Source: Vagococcus salmoninarum
Lineage (GTDB): Bacteria > Bacillota > Bacilli > Lactobacillales > Vagococcaceae
NCBI RefSeq assembly: GCF_003987495.1
Contig: NZ_NGJU01000018.1
Coordinates: 19,755-83,754 of the forward strand
Reading direction: 5' to 3'
Length of the DNA stretch: 64,000 nt
The notes beneath the pieces were generated by a model. That model saw only the letters and a list, made by a program, of their open reading frames with translations, made no database searches and had not been told where the DNA came from. The position numbers and the translations under genes are program-made. This document shows, piece by piece, positions 27,602 through 35,274 of this stretch. Position 1 is the stretch's first letter; every line of letters begins with the position of its first letter.

Positions 27602-27630
27602 CCGACAATTAATTTTGTCGGTTTTTTTTT
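27602..27630 (+). terminator. Intrinsic terminator of the giant adhesin gene
   Basis: CCGACAA (27602-27608) pairs with TTGTCGG (27615-27621), followed by nine T. Confidence 0.85.
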
Positions 27631-27734
27631 GTGGTAGTCATTTTTCAGGTTTGTTTATTGGGTAAAGTGAAACCAAGGGAGGTTTGTGAAAGGTATAATT
27701 TATTTAGTATTAAAAATTGAAAGGTTGTGAGAGG

Positions 27735-29024
27735 ATGTTCGAAAAAGTTTCTCAGTTAATTTCTGAAAAGAAATGTCAAATTGGTATTGTTGGTTTAGGG
27801 TATGTCGGTTTACCTAATCTTGTGAGTTTAGCTACAAATGGGTATCATGTTATCGGTTTTGATATTTTAGAAGAAAAGATTCAAGCGTTAAACGCAGGTC
27901 GGAGTTATATTTCTGATATTTCAGATGAGCAATTACAAGACTTGATCACCAAAGAAGTCGTTAGTTTTACAAGTGATTATCAAGAATTGCGAGCAGCTGA
28001 TATTATTTTTATCGACGTCCCGACACCGATTGACAGTCATCAAATCCCAGATATTTCCTATGTTGAGAAAGCCGCAAGTATGGTCATTTCACAAGTTCGA
28101 GCCGGTCAAGTCTTAGTACTAGAAAGTACAGTCTTTCCGAGCACAACTGAAAAATATTTAGTGAATAAACTAACAGAACAAGGCTGGGCAATTGGTAAAG
28201 ATATTTTCGTTGCCTATTCTCCAGAACGGATTAACCCAGGTGATGGTAATTTGAATGTGGTTCCTAAAGTTGTTGGCGGTGTGACAGCTAACTGTTCGAA
28301 ATTAGTTTCTGAGGTATTATCGAACCAGACTCACATTGTTTCAAGTCCCATAGTCGCCGAGTTATCAAAGTTACATGAGAACACCTTCCGTTTCGTAAAT
28401 ATTGCCTTAGCGAATGAATTAACCCAGATTTGTGATAAGTTAGAAGTCGATCCTTTTGAAGTCATTGATGCGTCAGACTCGAAACCTTTTGGCTTTATGA
28501 AGTTTACCCCAGCTGTCGGAATTGGTGGCCATTGTATCCCAGTTGATCCCTATTACACTAGTTGGTATATGAAAGGGTATGGCATGACGACGGAAATGAT
28601 TGAAGCAGCAAGTCGTGTCAATGAATCCATGATTGATTACACTGTTAAGCGGGTTCTAAAGTTGCTAGTTAGTCAAAAGCAATCGTTGACTAGTGGGAAA
28701 ATCGCGATAGTCGGCGCCACTTATAAGAAAAATGTCCCAGATTATCGAATGAGCCCTGTCCCGAAATTAATTAAAGCTTTAGCTAGTTATAATTTCAGTT
28801 GCGAAGTTTACGATGATTTATTGACAGAGATGACGAGTGAATCAGGGGAAGTTATTCCAGTCAAAAAGGTCAATTATCCAGACTTAAATGCAGCAGATAT
28901 GACGTTATTACTAGTCGACCATGATTACTTGGACTATCGCCAACTGGTGACCCATAGTCAACTATTGATTGACACTAAAAATAGTTGTCGTGATATTAAC
29001 GATTCACGAAAAATCACCCTATAG
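27735..29024 (+). CDS. Nucleotide-sugar (UDP-hexose) 6-dehydrogenase
   Basis: NAD-dependent four-electron oxidation of a UDP-sugar to the uronic acid in the cytoplasm. It has the Rossmann motif 'IGIVGLGYVGLPNLVSLA', 'SPERINPGD', the conserved Lys/Asn segment 'ELSKLHENTFRFVNIALANE' and the catalytic Cys267 in 'GIGGHCIPVDPYY'. The length (429 residues) and the SPER-NPG motif favour the UDP-GlcNAc/UDP-ManNAc group (WecC/WbpA-like) over HasB-type UDP-glucose dehydrogenase, but the substrate is not certain. The ATG at 27735 is chosen; a TTG at 27717 is the alternative, and the ribosome binding site is unclear for both. It is joined by nine bases to a hyaluronan-synthase-like glycosyltransferase, so the pair looks like a small exopolysaccharide unit. 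Confidence 0.88.
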   Translation: MFEKVSQLISEKKCQIGIVGLGYVGLPNLVSLATNGYHVIGFDILEEKIQALNAGRSYISDISDEQLQDLITKEVVSFTSDYQELRAADIIFIDVPTPIDSHQIPDISYVEKAASMVISQVRAGQVLVLESTVFPSTTEKYLVNKLTEQGWAIGKDIFVAYSPERINPGDGNLNVVPKVVGGVTANCSKLVSEVLSNQTHIVSSPIVAELSKLHENTFRFVNIALANELTQICDKLEVDPFEVIDASDSKPFGFMKFTPAVGIGGHCIPVDPYYTSWYMKGYGMTTEMIEAASRVNESMIDYTVKRVLKLLVSQKQSLTSGKIAIVGATYKKNVPDYRMSPVPKLIKALASYNFSCEVYDDLLTEMTSESGEVIPVKKVNYPDLNAADMTLLLVDHDYLDYRQLVTHSQLLIDTKNSCRDINDSRKITL

Positions 29025-29033
29025 GAGGTATAT

Positions 29034-30068
29034 ATGACTAGAAGAAAATGGTTTAATCCGATACTAATAGTTGCGCTAGGGATATTTTTATTTATTTCTT
29101 ATCGTTTAATCTTTCCCGTCTCAGCTATCCATGTCGTAGATGATGGCTCTGCCACAAAACTAATCGAGTTAGTACACCCGAAAATTACTTATCATTATCA
29201 AAGCAATCAAGGGAAGCGCTATGCACAAAAGAAAGCCTTAGATAGCTTAAATCCCCAGGACTATAATTATGTTTTAGCAGTTGATTCTGATTCTGTACTA
29301 GATTATCAGGCAGTCGAAAATCTAGTGAGAACCTTCGAAGGCGACAGTCAGTTAAAAGCTTGCACAGGGGTGGTCTTAACTCGCAACCGGAAAAAAAACC
29401 TAATTACTAAGGTGGCTGACTTAAATATTGGGATCACTTGTTTGTTAGGTCGACCGATTCGTTCGTTAATTGGCTCTTTAGAGACAACTTCAGGCGCTTT
29501 AGCACTCTATGCTAGTGACGTAGTCTTCGATCACTTAGAAGAGTATGTCACTAGTGGCACGTACAGTGATGACCGTCAGTTATGTTTGTATAGCTTACTT
29601 GCAGGTAAGGCAGTAGGGATTTCTGAGGCCATCGTTTATTCAGAAATGCCAGAGGATATTGAAGGCACGGTCAAACAGCGTTTGCGGTGGGCCAAAGGGA
29701 GTTGGAAAGCCGTCCCCTTCCAGTTAAAACATTTGACGTTTAAACAATTATTCTTTCCGTTATTAGGAATGGGTTACTTAATTAGTTTGCCTTTCTTTGT
29801 AGTGACTTTAGGTGTGGCCGCTTATTACGGATTCTATTCCTTGATTATGACTTACATTTTTGTTCGCTTAGGTATTCGCTACTTACAAAGTCTAGTCTAC
29901 TTAGCTGGAAGATCAACGATTATTAAAAAAGAGTATTTATTGTATATGTTGCTGATTATTCCATTAGAGTTTCTCTTTAATTCAATCGTGCTGATTTACT
30001 TGAAATACAAAGCGTTGTTTTATTTAAAAGAGACAGACTGGCTAACTCGTAAGGTCCCTGAACTATAA
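29034..30068 (+). CDS. Hyaluronan-synthase-like family 2 glycosyltransferase, internally shortened
   Basis: Membrane glycosyltransferase. The visible family motifs are 'VDDGS' (Asp36-Asp37), the DxD of 'VLAVDSDSVL' (84-86), 'TTSGALALY', 'DDRQL' and 'QRLRW' (215-219), followed by three or four membrane segments. The N-terminus is odd. After a single membrane segment ('ILIVALGIFLFISYRLI') the sequence jumps straight to 'FPVSAIHVVDDGS', whereas streptococcal HasA has about 60 more residues here. Those carry a second membrane segment and the UDP-binding 'VIPSYNED' motif. The frame is open and the RBS (AGGAGG) is normal, so this looks like an in-frame deletion. Loss of activity is likely but not proven. 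The dehydrogenase upstream could supply its uronate donor. Confidence 0.75.
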   Translation: MTRRKWFNPILIVALGIFLFISYRLIFPVSAIHVVDDGSATKLIELVHPKITYHYQSNQGKRYAQKKALDSLNPQDYNYVLAVDSDSVLDYQAVENLVRTFEGDSQLKACTGVVLTRNRKKNLITKVADLNIGITCLLGRPIRSLIGSLETTSGALALYASDVVFDHLEEYVTSGTYSDDRQLCLYSLLAGKAVGISEAIVYSEMPEDIEGTVKQRLRWAKGSWKAVPFQLKHLTFKQLFFPLLGMGYLISLPFFVVTLGVAAYYGFYSLIMTYIFVRLGIRYLQSLVYLAGRSTIIKKEYLLYMLLIIPLEFLFNSIVLIYLKYKALFYLKETDWLTRKVPEL

Positions 30069-30079
30069 TTAAAGTTTAA

Positions 30080-30120
30080 GTACATAACTTTCTGATTACA
30101 GATAGTTATGTACATATTTT
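30080..30120 (+). terminator. Possible terminator after the glycosyltransferase
   Basis: GTACATAACT (30080-30089) pairs fully with 30104-30113, followed by ATATTTTATTT. AT-rich and moderate. Confidence 0.5.
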
Positions 30121-30235
30121 ATTTATAATAATAAAATAAGAACAAAATAGACCTATATTATGAACGATTTTCAACTAATAATAATAATTAGACTATTAAT
30201 AAAATGAAGTGATAGCAATAGATATTGACCCTTTA

Positions 30236-30364
30236 TTGAACAAAACGTTCGATAAAGAAGTTATACGAACGTTTTCAGTCAGTGGAAATCAAAGGAAAGC
30301 CGTTGCAAAGCTTGATTTTAAGGCTTATACTTTTAATAAAGGTAGCTATTCATGTGTTCGAAAA
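30236..30364. promoter_or_regulatory. GAACA/GTTCG motifs upstream of the recombinase-like regulator
   Basis: The 368-base gap 30069-30436 has no reading frame. It contains TTGAACAA (30236-30243), a 10-bp inverted repeat AAAACGTTCG/CGAACGTTTT (30242-30251 and 30266-30275) and TGTTCGAAAA (30355-30364). The last 10-mer also occurs just before the sipW gene (from 4665). These resemble an operator set, possibly autoregulatory. Confidence 0.4.
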
Positions 30365-30384
30365 TTGTTTTGAGGTATAAAAAA

Positions 30385-30430
30385 CTCCCGAAGATTTAAT
30401 CGTGAACTACCAAAAAATCTTGTCAGGAGG
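30385..30430 (+). promoter_or_regulatory. Leader hairpin that can mask a ribosome binding site
   Basis: CTCC (30385-30388) and AGATTT (30392-30397) can pair with AAATCT (30415-30420) and GGAG (30426-30429). This places the Shine-Dalgarno sequence of the next gene inside a stem. Confidence 0.45.
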
Positions 30431-30436
30431 ATGGAA

Positions 30437-30982
30437 ATGGCTATATACGGGTATATTAGAAAAGATTTTCCAGTAGAAACGACCAATCAATTAGAAAAAG
30501 TCATGTCTTATAAATGTCGGGAAATATTCATTGAAGAAACGAATTTTAGTGTTCGTAAAGAATTGAATAAATTACTGCAGCAGTTAAGAAATGAAGACCA
30601 ATTAGTCGTTTATAATTTACAAGTATTTGGACAAGAGTTTGTGACATTTGAAGAAATCACCACCCAGTTGGCTGATAAACAAATCCGTTTAATTGCGATT
30701 GCCGATCAGTTAGATACCCATGAACAAAAAGATTTTTATCACATGGTTAGCTTGCTGAAGCAAACACATATCCCAATTGTTCAATTTAAAACTAAATTAA
30801 ACATTGAAAAAGTACGGTCTCGCGGGGTAGTTCTTGGAAGACCACAAATTGAAGAAGACACAATAAAAAAAATTAAAGTGTTGCACAAAAAGGGGACCCA
30901 TTCCTTTAGACAAATTGCAAAAGAATGTGATGTTTCGATCGGAACCGCGTATAAATATGCCCGGCCAGATGAGGATTGGTAG
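30437..30982 (+). CDS. Serine-recombinase-like DNA-binding protein lacking catalytic residues
   Basis: 181 residues with the resolvase/invertase layout: an N-terminal 'MAIYGYIRKDF' strand, a central 'NKLLQQLRNEDQLVVYNLQ' segment, a long helix, and a C-terminal 'GRPQIEEDTIKK' hinge with a helix-turn-helix ('SFRQIAKECDVSIGTAYKYA'). In active enzymes the first strand is followed by the nucleophile in 'RVSTxxQ', and the later motif reads 'DRLGRS'. Here these are 'RKDFPVETTNQ' and 'QVFGQEF', so the serine and both arginines are missing. It is therefore probably a transcription regulator derived from a recombinase. The ATG at 30437 has GGAGG six bases upstream; 30431 abuts it. Its targets are unknown, but repeated GTTC motifs lie just upstream. 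Confidence 0.7.
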   Translation: MAIYGYIRKDFPVETTNQLEKVMSYKCREIFIEETNFSVRKELNKLLQQLRNEDQLVVYNLQVFGQEFVTFEEITTQLADKQIRLIAIADQLDTHEQKDFYHMVSLLKQTHIPIVQFKTKLNIEKVRSRGVVLGRPQIEEDTIKKIKVLHKKGTHSFRQIAKECDVSIGTAYKYARPDEDW

Positions 30983-30984
30983 TC

Positions 30985-31320
30985 TTAATCAGTACACAAT
31001 ATTTCTTTGAGTTCATGCTCAGGAACATTCGCTAAGCCCCAATTAGAAATAACGTCAAGGACAGGGATTAAACTTTGTCCTTTTTTTGTTAGGGAATATT
31101 CAACTTTTGGTGGCACTTGGGGGTAAACATGCCGACTAATCAAGCCGTCGTTTTCAAGTTCTCGCAGCTGATTAGTTAATGTTTTATTAGCCACAGTTTT
31201 AATTGAACGGGACAATTGATTAAAACGAGCGACTTTATTTTCGTGAATATCGTATAAAATATAAATTTTCCATTTGCCTTGAATCAGTTGCATCGTGGCA
31301 TCAAATTCGTTTAGATACAT
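30985..31320 (-). CDS. HxlR-family transcription regulator
   Basis: 111-residue winged-helix DNA-binding protein. It shows the family pattern 'LIQGKWKIYILYDI', 'RFNQLSRSIKTVANKTLTNQ', 'LRELENDGLISRHVYPQVPP' and 'VEYSLTKKGQSLIPVL'. The N-terminal Cys used by redox-sensing HxlR/HypR members is absent, so the signal is probably a ligand or unknown. It is transcribed away from the short-chain dehydrogenase at 31435. A perfect 22-bp palindrome lies between them, just upstream of its AGGAGG. By the usual logic of this family it represses itself and the divergent enzyme gene; that is inference. Its stop lies two bases from the convergent recombinase-like gene. Confidence 0.88.
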   Translation of the reverse strand: MYLNEFDATMQLIQGKWKIYILYDIHENKVARFNQLSRSIKTVANKTLTNQLRELENDGLISRHVYPQVPPKVEYSLTKKGQSLIPVLDVISNWGLANVPEHELKEILCTD

Positions 31321-31334
31321 CTTTATTCCTCCTA

Positions 31335-31356
31335 GTAGTAACTTATAAGTTACTAC
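31335..31356. promoter_or_regulatory. 22-bp perfect palindrome, likely HxlR operator
   Basis: GTAGTAACTTA followed by its exact complement, between the divergent HxlR and dehydrogenase genes and adjacent to the HxlR ribosome binding site. HxlR dimers bind such palindromes. Confidence 0.7.
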
Positions 31357-31434
31357 GTTACTTGAAAGTGCGTACTAGTATTAATCTATATCTATTGTAT
31401 AGTAAAAGCAAGGAAAACATTGGAGGAATTGATT

Positions 31435-32160
31435 GTGAAAAAGAAATTAGTTGTGATTACAGGTGCTAGTAGTGGTTTTGGTAAAGAAATGGCTTACTTG
31501 TTTAGTCGTAAAGGCCATCCCTTACTATTAATCGGACGCCGTAAAGAGTTGATGGAAGAGTTTAACTTGCCAAACACCTTAGTTGAAAAAGTTGATGTTA
31601 GCCATCAAGAAAGTTTTGTAGCTGCGATTAAAAAAGCGGAAGAGTTATACGGACCAGTTGATTTATTAATTAATAATGCTGGCCAAATGTTATTAGGGGA
31701 TTTAGGCAAACAAGAGCCTATAGAGTGGCAACGGATGATTGAAGCCAATTTACTAGGGACCTTGAATGGTGTTAGTGCTGTCTTACCACAAATGAAAGCT
31801 GCTAAAACCGGAACAATTATTAATGTCTCTTCAATTGCTGGTTTTAAAGCTTTTGCTAATCATGCAGCTTACTGTGCCACGAAGTATGGTGTTCATGGTT
31901 TAACTGAGACTGTTCGGTTAGAAGCTTCTGCAGACAACGTTAGAGTCTTATTAATCTCACCAGGAGCAGCTGAGACAGACTTACTAACTCACACCACAGA
32001 TGCTGAGATTAAAGATGGTTATAATGAGTGGAAAGAGACGATGGGTGGGCTAGCTATGGATCCCCAAGAAGTTGCTGAAAGTGTGGCTTTTATGTATGAG
32101 CGTCCCCAAAATGTGTCGATTCGTGAATTAGTGATTGCTAGCACCCGTCAAGATAATTAA
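31435..32160 (+). CDS. Short-chain dehydrogenase/reductase
   Basis: 241-residue classical SDR. It has the cofactor loop 'VVITGASSGFGKEM', 'LLINNAGQM', the catalytic Ser in 'NVSSIAGFKAF' and Tyr-x3-Lys in 'AAYCATKYGVHG', then 'ISPGAAETDLL'. After the second strand it has 'LIGRRKE', suggesting NADP(H) preference. It resembles the YdfG/YqjQ group acting on small hydroxyacids or aldehydes, but the substrate is unknown. The GTG at 31435 is eight bases behind GGAGG; earlier TTG codons fall before that site. It is divergent from an HxlR regulator, which probably controls it. A strong terminator follows. Confidence 0.85.
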   Translation: MKKKLVVITGASSGFGKEMAYLFSRKGHPLLLIGRRKELMEEFNLPNTLVEKVDVSHQESFVAAIKKAEELYGPVDLLINNAGQMLLGDLGKQEPIEWQRMIEANLLGTLNGVSAVLPQMKAAKTGTIINVSSIAGFKAFANHAAYCATKYGVHGLTETVRLEASADNVRVLLISPGAAETDLLTHTTDAEIKDGYNEWKETMGGLAMDPQEVAESVAFMYERPQNVSIRELVIASTRQDN

Positions 32161-32172
32161 AAATTAACTATT

Positions 32173-32205
32173 AGAACGTAAGAACTTTTTTACGTTCTTT
32201 TTTTG
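32173..32205 (+). terminator. Intrinsic terminator after the SDR gene
   Basis: AGAACGTAA (32173-32181) pairs with 32190-32198, followed by seven T. Confidence 0.9.
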
Positions 32206-32260
32206 TTTGCCAAAATAGGATAGAATAGAGGAAGTCGCTTAAAACTGGGGGAAATCAAAG

Positions 32261-32908
32261 ATGAATCAAAGTGAACAGTTAGTTAACATTAAGGCATATG
32301 CCGAACAAGTTTTAGCAGGAGATGCTTCCGGCCATAGTATGGATCATATTGAGCGAGTAGTGAAAATGGCGGAACGCCTAGCTGAAAGTGAAACCTGTGA
32401 TTTATTTTTAATACAAGCTGCTGCCTACTTACATGACGTAACCGATGATAAGTTAGTCCCAGATGTTTTAGTCGCTGAACAAGAACTAAACAGCTTTTTA
32501 CAAGAAATTCAACTGACAAGTCAACAAATTGCTGAAATAGCTGATATTATTGAGAATGTTTCCTTTAGTCATAGTCTAGGGAAAGAGCCAGTGGTCTTAA
32601 GTATTGAAGCTCAAATTGTCCAAGATGCTGATCGCTTAGATGCTATTGGGGCGACGGGGATTGCCCGAACCTTTTATTATGGTGGCAAAACTGGCCATAA
32701 AATTCATGATCCAGCAATCTTACCTCGAGACTTACAATCAAAGGCAGAGTATCGAGTTAATGAAACGGTCATTAATCATTTTTATGAGAAACTATTAAAA
32801 ATACCAAGCTTACTAAATACAACTTTGGCACAAGAAATTGGCAAAGAGCGCTTAAAAATGATGGAAGATTTTTTAAGAGCCTTTATGAAAGAATGGTCTG
32901 GAAACTAA
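32261..32908 (+). CDS. HD-domain phosphohydrolase (YpgQ/YedJ-like)
   Basis: 215-residue metal-dependent hydrolase. The HD metal ligands are visible: His in 'SGHSMDHIERVV', the His-Asp pair in 'AAAYLHDVTDDKL' and the distal Asp in 'IVQDADRLDAIGATGIAR'. The last segment is diagnostic for the YpgQ/YedJ subgroup, whose B. subtilis member acts as a nucleotide pyrophosphohydrolase. 'FYYGGKTGHKIHDP' also matches this subgroup. It is cytoplasmic, with no signal or membrane segment. It stands alone between a terminator and a regulator gene, with RBS CTGGGGGAAATC. The exact substrate is unknown. Confidence 0.8.
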   Translation: MNQSEQLVNIKAYAEQVLAGDASGHSMDHIERVVKMAERLAESETCDLFLIQAAAYLHDVTDDKLVPDVLVAEQELNSFLQEIQLTSQQIAEIADIIENVSFSHSLGKEPVVLSIEAQIVQDADRLDAIGATGIARTFYYGGKTGHKIHDPAILPRDLQSKAEYRVNETVINHFYEKLLKIPSLLNTTLAQEIGKERLKMMEDFLRAFMKEWSGN

Positions 32909-33007
32909 TTATTAAAAATTAAAAGCTTGATATAACAAGGATGCAAGAGATCCTTGCTAGGAATATTAGTGAACTTTGGTAGACTGAATTTAGGGAGGGA
33001 ATAGCTA

Positions 33008-33778
33008 ATGATTGGTGAAAAATTAAAAAGTCGGCGAACAGAACTTGCCTTAACTCAAGATGAAGTTGCTAAAAACTTACACGTCTCACGACAAGCAATT
33101 TCAAATTGGGAACTTGGAAAAAATTACCCTGATCTAGAAACGATTATCGTAATTAGCGATTATTATCAAATCTCTCTCGATACCCTACTCAAAGGAGATG
33201 CACGGATCGTGAAAGAAATTAATAAAACAACAGGGCTGAAAATAGCCAAAAACATTTGTTACGGGTTAGTATTATTAGGAGGAATGATTTCTTTAATAGT
33301 CGATTTAGCCATTAATCGGCAGCTTAGTTGGTCTTTAATTGTCATTCTAAGTCTGGCTTTAGTGCTAATTCCAAGTGTGATTATAACTAGCAGCAAAACT
33401 GCCAAGCTCTTAAAAGGGAGTATCGCTTTAAGTGGTTTAATCCCGCTTTACTTAATGTTATTAGAATCGATTTTAATTAATAATCATCTTGTTCAAGAAA
33501 AGTGGTTTATGGAAGTTGCTTTACCAATTTGCTTGCTATGGCTAGGAGTACTTTGGCTAGTCGGGTTAATCAAATGGCGATTGAAGTGGCAGTGGAGCTA
33601 CTCATTGGCACTCCTATGTCTAGTGGCGATTCCGGCTAATTATTTAACGAATCTCATGGGAGGGGCAGAGACAGTTGTTTTAAGTACAATCATCACGTCA
33701 ATTAGTAACGGGATTGGTGCTGTTCTTTTTGTTTTAGTAGGAAAGTTTATCGAAACCTACCAGTCTGTTAAGAAATAA
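33008..33778 (+). CDS. XRE-family regulator with C-terminal membrane domain
   Basis: 256 residues. The first 65 form a helix-turn-helix of the Cro/CI type ('RTELALTQDEVAKNLHVSRQ', 'AISNWELGKNYPDL'). The rest contains about six hydrophobic segments from residue ~78 on ('GLVLLGGMISLIVDLAI', 'LIVILSLALVLIPSVIIT', 'LPICLLWLGVLWLVGLI'). Such membrane-tethered XRE regulators are common in Lactobacillales and often sense envelope conditions, but the target is not known. The start at 33008 follows AGGGAGGG. No partner gene is adjacent; an isolated transcription unit is likely. Confidence 0.82.
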   Translation: MIGEKLKSRRTELALTQDEVAKNLHVSRQAISNWELGKNYPDLETIIVISDYYQISLDTLLKGDARIVKEINKTTGLKIAKNICYGLVLLGGMISLIVDLAINRQLSWSLIVILSLALVLIPSVIITSSKTAKLLKGSIALSGLIPLYLMLLESILINNHLVQEKWFMEVALPICLLWLGVLWLVGLIKWRLKWQWSYSLALLCLVAIPANYLTNLMGGAETVVLSTIITSISNGIGAVLFVLVGKFIETYQSVKK

Positions 33779-33815
33779 AAAAATCCCTGACTTCTTTCTT
33801 AGAAGTTGGGGATTT
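33776..33815. terminator. Bidirectional terminator between convergent genes
   Basis: AAATCCC (33781-33787) pairs with GGGATTT (33109-offset positions 33809-33815), and CTTCT with AGAAG inside. The preceding A run makes it strongest for the minus-strand gene. Confidence 0.65.
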
Positions 33816-33819
33816 GTGT

Positions 33820-34038
33820 TTAAAAGTTCCGGTTAGCTAGAAAAGTAATAGTGCAAAGGTCTTTGTAGTGAAAATGGAAGCTTGCACGAATAGACTTGTT
33901 AGCGATAAGAGTTTTTGCCGTATCTTCAACGTCTTGTTGAAGGAAGTTTGGGTAATTTTTTACATGAGTGACCAGTGGTGGTAACTCCTTCTTAGCTTCA
34001 GCAATTAATAGTTGTTCAATATCTTCACAATATGCCAT
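33820..34038 (-). CDS. Small unknown cytoplasmic protein, 72 residues
   Basis: Unrecognised. It is helical at the N-terminus ('EDIEQLLIAEAKKELPPLV') and probably beta-rich at the C-terminus ('ASFHFHYKDLCTITFLAN'), with no signal or membrane segment. The ATG at 34036-34038 lies behind a strong AGGAGG on the minus strand, and codon use looks normal, so it is likely a real gene. It is divergent from ldh across a 210-base region rich in TGTCAT repeats, and ends at a shared terminator. Confidence 0.6.
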   Translation of the reverse strand: MAYCEDIEQLLIAEAKKELPPLVTHVKNYPNFLQQDVEDTAKTLIANKSIRASFHFHYKDLCTITFLANRNF

Positions 34039-34105
34039 CGATTAACAACCTCCTTTACTCTCTTACTATAACATGATAAGCCTTTAAGTGATAAATCATT
34101 ATCAA

Positions 34106-34158
34106 GACATTATGTCAGTAGTTTGTCATTTAGACTAGGAATGACATTAGTTTGTCAT
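34106..34158. promoter_or_regulatory. TGTCAT repeat cluster upstream of ldh
   Basis: GACATTATGTC (34106-34116), then two direct copies of TAGTTTGTCAT about 29 bases apart (ending 34129 and 34158). The second copy forms an inverted repeat ATGACA-6-TGTCAT (34141-34158). A likely operator for the divergent genes. Confidence 0.5.
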
Positions 34159-34248
34159 ATAAGTTCCCGGGACAAAAAAGTGTCTACTTAATAATAAAAG
34201 AGTTAAAATAACATTGTAGGCAAATAATAGAAGATAAGGGTGATAGAG

Positions 34249-35211
34249 ATGACATTACAAAAGGAAAAAGAAAAAATTATCTTAGTAGGCGCAGGAGATG
34301 TTGGTTCGAGTTACGCCTTTGCCTTAGTTGCTCAAAATATTGGGCGAGAATTAGGAATTATTGATTTAAATACAGGTAAAAGTGAAGGAGACGCCTTAGA
34401 TTTATCAGATGGGTTAGCCTTTACTTCCCCTAAAAAAATCTACGCAGCTACTTATGCAGACTGTCATGATGCCGATTTAATTGTCTTAACAGCTGGCGCA
34501 GCACAGAAACCTGGGGAAACCCGCTTAGATTTAATTAATAAAAATTTGAAAATCACTCAATCCATCGTTGAAAATATTATGGCCAGTGGGTTTAACGGGA
34601 TCTTTTTAGTTGCCAGTAACCCTGTGGATATTTTAACTTATGCCGTCTGGAAGTTTTCCGGCTTACCTTCTTCCCAAGTCATCGGTTCCGGCACTTCATT
34701 AGATAGCGCTCGTTTCCGTCGTGCCTTAGCAACAATTACCGAAGTTGATGCTCGCGATGTCCACGCTTATATTATTGGTGAACATGGTGATACTCAATTT
34801 CCAGTTTGGTCTCACGCTAATATTGGCGGCATGCAAATCTATGAATGGGTTAAAAAACACCCAGAAGTGACAGAAGAAAGCTTAATTGAACTCGTTACTG
34901 GCGTTCGTGATGCTGCTTATAAAATCATTCAACGGAAAGGCTCTACTCATTATGGCATCGCCATCGCCTTAGCCCGGATTACAAAAGCGATTTTTGATGA
35001 TGAAAATGCAATTTTACCATTGTCGGTCTATTTAGACGGCGAATATGGCACAGAGGACATTTACATCGGTACCCCAGCAGTCATCAATCGTGAAGGCATT
35101 AAATCAGTTATCGAAATTCCTTTAAATGATTTAGAAAAACAAAAAATGTCAGAGTCAGTTGCAACAATCCGCAGTATGCGAGAAGAAGCCTTTAGCAAGT
35201 TAAGGTCATAA
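34249..35211 (+). CDS. ldh: L-lactate dehydrogenase
   Basis: Reduces pyruvate to L-lactate with NADH, the main redox outlet of lactic acid bacteria. The 320-residue protein has the Rossmann loop '[17 protein letters not shown]', '[16 protein letters not shown]' (catalytic-loop Arg), '[11 protein letters not shown]', '[11 protein letters not shown]' and the active-site His in '[14 protein letters not shown]'. It resembles the second Ldh of enterococci more than the canonical Ldh in its short N-terminus, an impression only. The ATG at 34249 is chosen behind AAGGGTGATAG; a GTG at 34240 overlaps that site. The upstream TGTCAT repeats suggest dedicated regulation. It ends at a strong terminator shared with the convergent gene. 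Confidence 0.93.
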   Translation: MTLQKEKEKIILVGAGDVGSSYAFALVAQNIGRELGIIDLNTGKSEGDALDLSDGLAFTSPKKIYAATYADCHDADLIVLTAGAAQKPGETRLDLINKNLKITQSIVENIMASGFNGIFLVASNPVDILTYAVWKFSGLPSSQVIGSGTSLDSARFRRALATITEVDARDVHAYIIGEHGDTQFPVWSHANIGGMQIYEWVKKHPEVTEESLIELVTGVRDAAYKIIQRKGSTHYGIAIALARITKAIFDDENAILPLSVYLDGEYGTEDIYIGTPAVINREGIKSVIEIPLNDLEKQKMSESVATIRSMREEAFSKLRS

Positions 35212-35216
35212 AATAG

Positions 35217-35274
35217 AACAGCAGTGATTTCACAAGGCCGCTAACTAAGGCCAGGACGGAAATCACTGCTGTTT
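35217..35274. terminator. Bidirectional terminator after ldh
   Basis: AACAGCAGTGATTT (35217-35230) pairs with 35260-35273, with an inner GGCC pairing and a T run. Confidence 0.85.

Noticed and set aside
27694-27699. TATAAT before the nucleotide-sugar dehydrogenase as a promoter
   Set aside because: No acceptable -35 at the right distance; kept out of the feature list.
29034-29150. Frameshift as the cause of the shortened glycosyltransferase
   Set aside because: No alternative frame upstream codes for the missing motif; only nine bases separate it from the previous gene, so an in-frame deletion fits better.
30242-30275. Inverted repeat next to the recombinase-like gene as an invertible-DNA site
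   Set aside because: The arms are only 10 bp apart by 14 bases, and the protein lacks catalytic residues; an operator or hairpin is more likely.
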